Assembly: GCF_003951285.1 (NCBI RefSeq)
Contig: NZ_RXFQ01000003.1
Span: forward strand, 1 to 64,000
From: Variovorax beijingensis
Lineage (GTDB): Bacteria; Pseudomonadota; Gammaproteobacteria; Burkholderiales; Burkholderiaceae_C
Length of the DNA: 64,000 nt
Direction: 5' to 3'
Shown: positions 58,903 to 64,000 of the stretch, piece after piece
How the letters are laid out: each line of letters starts with the position of its first letter
How positions within the stretch are numbered: position 1 is the stretch's first letter
Translations under genes and position numbers: made by a program
Notes under the pieces: generated by a model
Told to the model about the DNA's origin: nothing
Databases searched by the model: none
The model's input: the letters and a program-made list of their open reading frames with translations, nothing else

Positions 58903-60162
58903 CTACTTGAGTGCCTTGCCCTGGGTTGCGCCTAGAGGCGTGTGCAGCTGCGAAGCCACCCACTGGCCGCTGTTGTCGTCGCGGCCCTGCAGCAGGTAGC
59001 GCGTGTCGGGCTTGCCGTGGTTCTGCACCGCCATGGCCGAGAACTTGCCGATGTCGGTCTTCGGGTCGCGCAGGCGGTTCACGATCAGCACCTTCTTCGT
59101 GTCGGCGAAGTCGGCCATCATGTTCTGGTCGCCCTCGCTGTCGCCGGCAATGAAGCAGGGCCCGTAGCCATACTTGCTGACCAGGAAGCGCTGGATGTTC
59201 TTCGTCTTGCCGGGACCCTGCGTCTGGTCGTAGCCGCGGCGGAACTCGGGCTGGATCACACCGTTGGCGTCGCGCTCCAGCTCCATCGCCAGCACCCGTT
59301 CGGGCGGGTTGTTGTAGCCGAAGGCGGGGTTCGAGGAAATCTCCTTGATCACGTCGACGAAGGACGCCGAGCACACCCACACATCGAAGCCCGCGTTGCG
59401 GAACCGGGCGTAGAGCGCCTGCATCTCGGGCTGCAGCCGCAGGCCGTTCTTCCAGCTGACCGAGACCACGCCGGCCTGTCCCGGCAGCGCGGCCGGCGAG
59501 GTCCATTTCACCTTGGCCACGGGCTCCTTCAGCTGCCAGGCCACGGTGGCGGCCGTGAGTTTGCGCACCTGGGCTTCGGTCATGCCGGCGAAGAGGTAGG
59601 TCACCCAGGGGTAGGCGGTGTCGTGGTCGAAGGTGTCGCCGATGGCTTCGTAAAGGTAGCGCACCTTGGTGGTGAACGCGATGTAGTGCGGGCTCAGCTT
59701 GACCGCGGCGAGCGGCTGGCTGCCCTTGAGGCCGCTGTAGTTCTGGTAGAGCCAGGTGTAGCTGGCCACGATGTCGGGCACCACGCGGTCGATGTTGACC
59801 GGCTGGCCGGCCGCATTGTTGTGCGCCGGCAGGAAGTCCTTCTTCGGGATGTTCCTGCGCAGCGCCACTTCGAGCTGCGCCGGCGTGGCGCCGAACACCA
59901 GGTTCTCGAGCTGGTAGATCAGCGCGGCTTCCTCGATGTCCAGAAAGATGCTGGTGTTGTCCCAGTCGAACACCACGTACGGCGGCTTGGCCGCGTTGTA
60001 GCCCGCGCTGCCCTTGCCCGTGCTGGCGATCAGGCCGTCGACCTGCGCCCGGTTGAACGCCTCCCAGTTGCCGGCGGCAATGCCTTGCGGCGAGAGGTTG
60101 GCGCAACCGGCAGCGACCAGCGCGGCGGCCATCGGGGTCAGGAGGACGAGGCGGCGTTTCAT
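58903..60162 (-). CDS. HAD-family lipoprotein phosphatase, phosphorylcholine phosphatase-like
   Basis: A 419-residue protein with a lipoprotein signal (LTPMAAALVAAGC, Cys20). HAD motif I is VVFDWDNTS (Asp66, Asp68), motif II is the Ser of CSASF and motif IV is GDSEGDQNMM. The D-x-D-N-T, S-A-S and GD-x4-D series is like Pseudomonas PchP, a periplasmic phosphorylcholine phosphatase that also cleaves phosphorylethanolamine. The start overlaps eutC by four bases (ATGA), so it is probably translated with EutBC. The substrate is inferred, not shown. Confidence 0.7.
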   Translation of the reverse strand: MKRRLVLLTPMAAALVAAGCANLSPQGIAAGNWEAFNRAQVDGLIASTGKGSAGYNAAKPPYVVFDWDNTSIFLDIEEAALIYQLENLVFGATPAQLEVALRRNIPKKDFLPAHNNAAGQPVNIDRVVPDIVASYTWLYQNYSGLKGSQPLAAVKLSPHYIAFTTKVRYLYEAIGDTFDHDTAYPWVTYLFAGMTEAQVRKLTAATVAWQLKEPVAKVKWTSPAALPGQAGVVSVSWKNGLRLQPEMQALYARFRNAGFDVWVCSASFVDVIKEISSNPAFGYNNPPERVLAMELERDANGVIQPEFRRGYDQTQGPGKTKNIQRFLVSKYGYGPCFIAGDSEGDQNMMADFADTKKVLIVNRLRDPKTDIGKFSAMAVQNHGKPDTRYLLQGRDDNSGQWVASQLHTPLGATQGKALK

Positions 60163-60989
60163 GGATTTCCTTGGATTGAAGGGACAACGGAGGTTGGGGA
60201 CTCGAGCACGGCCAGGTCGCTCTCGTCCTTGAGCGCGATGCCGGTAGCGCCGCGCCGCAGCGCCTCGCGCATGAGCCAGGCCAGCTTGAAGGCGGCCGTG
60301 TCGTAGGAGAGGCCTTCGGGCCGCACGTTCGAGATGCAGTTGCGCTCGGCGTCGTGCCGGCCACGCTTCGGCGAATGGGTGAGATAGATGCCGAGGCTGT
60401 CGGGCGAGCTGAGCCCGGGCCGCTCGCCGATCAGCATCACCGCCAGCGTGGCGCCGAAGGCCTCGGCCACCTCGTCGGCCAGCGCGACGCGCGCCTGCGA
60501 CGCGATGACCACCGGCGCGAAGCGGGTGCCCGGCGGCAGGTGCGGGCGCAGGGCGGCGAGCAGCGGCGCGGCGTGGCGCTCGACCGCCAGCGACGAGAGC
60601 CCGTCGCCGATGACGATGCAGACATCGCAGTGCGCACCGCCCGGCGCGGCGGCCGCGGCGGCGCGCAGCCGTGCATCGTCGCCGGCATCGAGCTGGCGTC
60701 CGAGGTCGGGGCGGCGCAGGTAGGTGGTGCGGTCCGCGGCGCGGCTGTGCACGCACTCGACGGTCCAGCCTTGCGTGCGCAGTGCGTCCTCGAGCTTCGC
60801 GACGTCGAGCGCCGCATGGATCGCGTCGCGCGCCATCGCATGGGCCCAGCCGAAGCGCAGTGTTTCGTCGGTCGGCATGCCGGCGCCGGCGCGGCCCAGC
60901 GCCACGCGTGCCGGCGTGGCGGCACGCCAATCGCGCCAGGGGTTCTCCGTGACCGGCGACGGGGAAGGTTCCGAAGGGGGCTTGCCCAT
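60159..60989 (-). CDS. eutC: Ethanolamine ammonia-lyase small subunit
   Basis: A 276-residue EutC. Typical stretches are [72 protein letters not shown] and [24 protein letters not shown]. With EutB it forms the adenosylcobalamin-dependent enzyme that cleaves ethanolamine to acetaldehyde and ammonia. It starts 5 bp after eutB. No microcompartment shell or EutA/EutG genes accompany it, so this is the short form of the pathway. Confidence 0.95.
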   Translation of the reverse strand: [276 protein letters not shown]

Positions 60990-60994
60990 GGCTT

Positions 60995-62389
60995 TCAGCG
61001 CCCCAGCGCAGTCAGTTCGCCCATGCCCGCCAGCAGCCGATTGGCAGCGGGCGGCGCGAGCCGGCCGGCGGCGTCGGTGATCTGCATGCGCTGCAGCCAG
61101 GCCTCGAACTCGGGCGCGCGCTTCAGGCCCAGTGTTTCGCGCAGGAACAGCGCGTCGTGGAACGAGGTGCTCTGGTAGTTGAGCATCACGTCGTCGGCGC
61201 CCGGAATGCCCATGATGAAGTTGATGCCGGCCGTGCCGAGCAGCACCAGCAGCGTGTCCATGTCGTCCTGGTCGGCCTCGGCATGGTTGGTGTAGCAGAT
61301 GTCGCAGCCGATCGGCAGGCCCAGCAGCTTGCCGCAGAAGTGGTCTTCGAGCCCGGCGCGGATGATCTGCTTGCCGTCGTACAGGTACTCCGGCCCGATG
61401 AAGCCGACCACCGTGTTGACGAGGAAAGGCTGGTAACGCCGTGCCAGCGCATAGGCGCGCACCTCGCAGGTCTGCTGGTCGACGCCGAAGCTGGCGTTGG
61501 CCGAGAGCGCGCTGCCCTGGCCGGTTTCGAAGTACATCACGTTGTCGCCGATGGTGCCGCGCTTCAATGACAGCGCCGCGTCATGGGCCTCGGCCAGCAG
61601 CTCGGGCGTGACGCCGAACGACAGGTTCGCCTTCTCGGTGCCGGCGATCGACTGGAACACCAGGTCGACCGGCGCACCGGCTTCGGCGAGCTTGAGCGTG
61701 TTGGTCACATGCGTGAGCACACAGCTCTGCGTCGGAATCTCGAAGCGCTGGATCACCTCGTCGAGCATGTGCAGCAGCTTGCCCAGCACCGGCATGCTGT
61801 CGGAGGCGGGGTTCAGGCCGATCACCGCATCACCGGCGCCATAGAGCAGGCCGTCGAGCGTCGAGGCGGCCACGCCGCGCAGGTCGTCGGTCGGGTGGTT
61901 GGGCTGCAGCCGCACCGCCAGGTGGCCGGGCAGGCCGATGGTGTCGCGGAAGCGCGTGACCACGCTGCACTTCTTCGCGACCGCCACCAGATCCTGGTTG
62001 CGCATGAGCTTGGACACAGCCGCGACCATTTCCGGCGTGAGGCCGGGCGCCAGCGCGCTGAGCGTGGCGGTGGTGGCGTTGTCGGACAGCAGCCAGTTGC
62101 GGAAGTCGCCGACCGTGAGGTGCGCGACCGGCGCGAAGGCGGCCGCGTCATGGCCATCGATGATGAGGCGTGTGATGTTGTCGCTCTCGTACGGAATCAG
62201 CGCTTCCGTCAGGAACTGCTTGAGCGGCGTCTCGGCCAGCACATGGCGCGCGGCCATGCGCTGCTGCGCGGTGGCTGCGCCGACGCCCGCGAGGTAGTCG
62301 CCCGAACGCGCCGGGCTGGCAACGGCCATGACCTGTTTCAGGTCGTCGAAGGCGAAGACCTGGCCGGCAATGGTGGTGCGGTAGCGCAT
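60995..62389 (-). CDS. eutB: Ethanolamine ammonia-lyase large subunit
   Basis: A 464-residue EutB: FDDLKQVMAVASPARSGDYLAGVGA at the start, LNPASDSMPVLGKLLHMLDEVI, FGVDQQTCEVRAYALAR, CGKLLGLPIGCDICYTNHAEADQDDMDTLL and FIMGIPGADDVMLNYQSTSFHD near the end. It holds the substrate and cobalamin site. It starts 7 bp after the permease gene on the minus strand, forming eat-eutB-eutC. Needs B12 made or taken up elsewhere. Confidence 0.96.
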   Translation of the reverse strand: MRYRTTIAGQVFAFDDLKQVMAVASPARSGDYLAGVGAATAQQRMAARHVLAETPLKQFLTEALIPYESDNITRLIIDGHDAAAFAPVAHLTVGDFRNWLLSDNATTATLSALAPGLTPEMVAAVSKLMRNQDLVAVAKKCSVVTRFRDTIGLPGHLAVRLQPNHPTDDLRGVAASTLDGLLYGAGDAVIGLNPASDSMPVLGKLLHMLDEVIQRFEIPTQSCVLTHVTNTLKLAEAGAPVDLVFQSIAGTEKANLSFGVTPELLAEAHDAALSLKRGTIGDNVMYFETGQGSALSANASFGVDQQTCEVRAYALARRYQPFLVNTVVGFIGPEYLYDGKQIIRAGLEDHFCGKLLGLPIGCDICYTNHAEADQDDMDTLLVLLGTAGINFIMGIPGADDVMLNYQSTSFHDALFLRETLGLKRAPEFEAWLQRMQITDAAGRLAPPAANRLLAGMGELTALGR

Positions 62390-62396
62390 CGTGTGT

Positions 62397-63800
62397 TCAG
62401 GCGGTGGTGGTCGCAGACAGCATGTCATCCGGCGCGGCCGCCTTGCGCTGGGCCGAGGTCAGCAGGAAATAGCCATAGGCCGCTGCCATCAGCACCCCGA
62501 ACAGCACGGTCAGCATGCCGTTGAACCAGATCATCGCACCGAGGCAAACCACGCCCAGCACCAGGGCGATCGCGGGGAACACCGGGTAGAACGGCGCGCG
62601 GTACGTGCGCTCCAGCCCCGGCTCGCTGCGGCGCAGCTTGAAGAGGGCCGCCATCGAGATCAGGTACATCACGATCGCGCCCAGCACCGCCATGGTCACG
62701 ATGTTGGCGGTGAGCGTCTGGCCGCCGAAGCTGACCCATTCATCGCTGAAGATCGCCACCACGCCGATCACGCCGCCGGCCAGCAGTGCGCGGTGCGGTG
62801 TGCCGAAGCGCGGGCTCAGGCCGGCGAACCAGGCCGGCAGGTAGCCGGCGCGCGCCAGCGCGAAGATTTGGCGCGAGTAGCCCATGATGATCCCGTGGAA
62901 CGAGGCGATCAGGCCGAACAACCCGATCCACACCAGCATGTGCAGCCAGCCGCTGTTGTCGCCGACCACGGCCTTCATGGCTTGGGGCAGCGGGTCGTTG
63001 ATGTTGGCAATCTTGCGCCAGTCGCCCACGCCGCCTGCCATGATCATCACGCCGAAAGCGAGCACCACCAGCGTGACGATGCCGGTCGTGTAGGCGACCG
63101 GAATGGTCTTGTGCGGATCGCGTGCCTCTTCGGCTGCCATGGCCGCGCCCTCGATGGCGAGGAAGAACCAGATGGCGAACGGGATCGACGCGAAGATGCC
63201 GGACAGCGCCGCGCCGTTCAGCACCGTGCCGCCGGCCCAGCCGTTGGCCGTGAAGTTGGCCCACGACCAGCCCGGCGCGACCACCCCCATGAACATCAGC
63301 AACTCGAAGATGGCAAGCAGGGTGACGAACAGCTCGAAGGCCGCCGCGATGCCGACGCCCACCCAGTTGAGCGCGATAAAGATCACGTAGGCGCCCAGCG
63401 CCAGCCACTTCGGGTTGATCGCGGGAAACTGCACGTTGAGGTAGGCGCCGATGGCCAGCGCAATGGCCGGCGGTGCAAAGACGAACTCGACCAGCGTGGC
63501 GAAGCCGGCAACGAAGCCGCCGGTCGGCCCGAAGGCGCGCCGCGCGTAGGCGAAGGGGCCGCCCGCGTGCGGGATCGCGGTCGACAGCTCGGTGAAGCTG
63601 AAGATGAAGGTGGTGTACATCGTCGCGACCAGTACCGTGGCCACCAGGAAGCCCAGCGTGCCCGCAGTGTTCCAGCCGTAGCTCCATCCGAAGTACTCGC
63701 CCGAGATCACCAGGCCCACCGCGATGCCCCACAACTGGAACGGGCCGAGCACCTTCTTGAGATGGCCTGACGACGGCGACGGGGGGACAGCTGAACTCAT
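62397..63800 (-). CDS. eat: Ethanolamine permease
   Basis: A 467-residue APC-superfamily carrier with 12 helices: WGIAVGLVISGEYFGWSYGWNTAG, IPHAGGPFAYARRAFGPTGGFVAGFATLVEFVFAPPAIA and FLAIEGAAMAAEEARDPHKTIPVAY match Eat-type ethanolamine transporters. ATG 63800 was chosen because TGGAGC lies 7 nt upstream; an ATG at 63833 would add 11 residues. It leads the minus-strand eat-eutB-eutC operon and imports ethanolamine for it. Confidence 0.9.
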   Translation of the reverse strand: MSSAVPPSPSSGHLKKVLGPFQLWGIAVGLVISGEYFGWSYGWNTAGTLGFLVATVLVATMYTTFIFSFTELSTAIPHAGGPFAYARRAFGPTGGFVAGFATLVEFVFAPPAIALAIGAYLNVQFPAINPKWLALGAYVIFIALNWVGVGIAAAFELFVTLLAIFELLMFMGVVAPGWSWANFTANGWAGGTVLNGAALSGIFASIPFAIWFFLAIEGAAMAAEEARDPHKTIPVAYTTGIVTLVVLAFGVMIMAGGVGDWRKIANINDPLPQAMKAVVGDNSGWLHMLVWIGLFGLIASFHGIIMGYSRQIFALARAGYLPAWFAGLSPRFGTPHRALLAGGVIGVVAIFSDEWVSFGGQTLTANIVTMAVLGAIVMYLISMAALFKLRRSEPGLERTYRAPFYPVFPAIALVLGVVCLGAMIWFNGMLTVLFGVLMAAAYGYFLLTSAQRKAAAPDDMLSATTTA

Positions 63801-63833
63801 GGGCGTTGCTCCAGATGGGTCAAAGTGTGACAA

Positions 63834-63876
63834 CCGGATTCGACCAAAGGCAGGGCTTTCCCTCTATCCGGATTCG
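63834..63876. promoter_or_regulatory. CCGGATTCG direct repeat before the ethanolamine operon
   Basis: CCGGATTCG occurs at 63834-63842 and 63868-63876, 34 bp apart, directly upstream of the permease start at 63800. Such direct repeats are typical of AraC-type activators, and EutR of the eut operon is one; no regulator gene is visible in the window, so the link is inference. Confidence 0.4.
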
Positions 63877-63918
63877 GAAAAAGAAGCAGGCTGGGGGCTG
63901 CACACATGGCGCCTGCCA

Positions 63919-63935
63919 TGGCATTCGTCTTGCAT
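63919..63935 (+). promoter_or_regulatory. Candidate sigma-54 promoter facing right
   Basis: TGGCAT-N5-TTGCAT (63919-63935) fits the -24/-12 sigma-54 consensus (TGGCAC-N5-TTGCA) at five of six and all core positions with exact spacing. It points towards the right edge, where a gene outside or at the edge of the window would start. A chance match cannot be excluded. Confidence 0.4.
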
Positions 63936-64000
63936 GCGCCCAGGCTTTCACATCCCTGCGTTCGACGTGACCACCAGCCTCCACTACGCCGCCCGCGCCA

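Noticed and set aside
60995..62389. Ethanolamine microcompartment locus
   Set aside because: Only permease, EutB and EutC are present. No shell proteins, EutA, EutG, EutE or EutD genes were found in the window.

Overview
The window looks like chromosomal DNA of a high-GC betaproteobacterium, most likely a Comamonadaceae member close to Variovorax. This rests on strong GC codon bias, several Bug/TctC binding proteins, many ABC, TRAP and MFS transporters, a tandem glycine riboswitch ahead of gcvTHP, and the overall gene content. The genus is an inference and was not tested by a search. Gene density is about one per kilobase, most genes sit in short operons, and I see no tRNA, rRNA, CRISPR array or intact insertion sequence.

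Layout. 1-1100: 3' remnant of an Rhs gene, a low-GC orphan tail and a pentapeptide-repeat gene. 1297-5299: an FrcBCA-type sugar ABC transporter with a ROK regulator. 5335-7278: small hypothetical genes and an HTH protein. 7296-12326 (minus): IclR regulator, two TTT-type binding proteins and a TctDE two-component system. 12527-24497 (plus): a quinate/shikimate/protocatechuate catabolic island with two shikimate-dehydrogenase-like genes, a TRAP transporter, pcaB, pcaC, pcaD, a fused 3-dehydroshikimate dehydratase and two MFS carriers. 24536-33207: mixed genes (FrnE-like DsbA, DUF1800/DUF1501 pair, DTW protein, nitronate monooxygenase-like, esterase, DUF3014). 33218-38028 (minus): gcvTHP with its riboswitch. 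38762-42668 (minus): a TRAP operon with a DenD-like dehydrogenase and a divergent LysR gene. 43734-49584: DUF1445, MFS and a fused 5-oxoprolinase. 49595-49830: a long inverted repeat. 49934-52982: ETF-ubiquinone oxidoreductase, an SDR and a thioesterase. 52992-58252: a PmrAB-like two-component system divergent from two PAP2 phosphatases and a phosphoethanolamine transferase. 58262-63800 (minus): ethanolamine permease, EutB, EutC, a phosphatase-like lipoprotein and a peroxidase-related protein.

The most informative points are regulatory or contextual. Near-identical 15-bp palindromes, each with a weaker partner box 21 bp away, stand in front of both transcription starts of the catabolic island and resemble the PcaR box, which suggests that the adjacent IclR protein controls the whole island. 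Hexamers TTCAGG at 11-bp steps precede both the PAP2 pair and eptA, next to a PmrAB-like system. The HAD-family lipoprotein that overlaps eutC by 4 nt has the motif pattern of phosphorylcholine/phosphorylethanolamine phosphatases, which would feed ethanolamine to EutBC. No wholly new defence or mobile system is evident. The window reads as a specialised metabolic and transport region.
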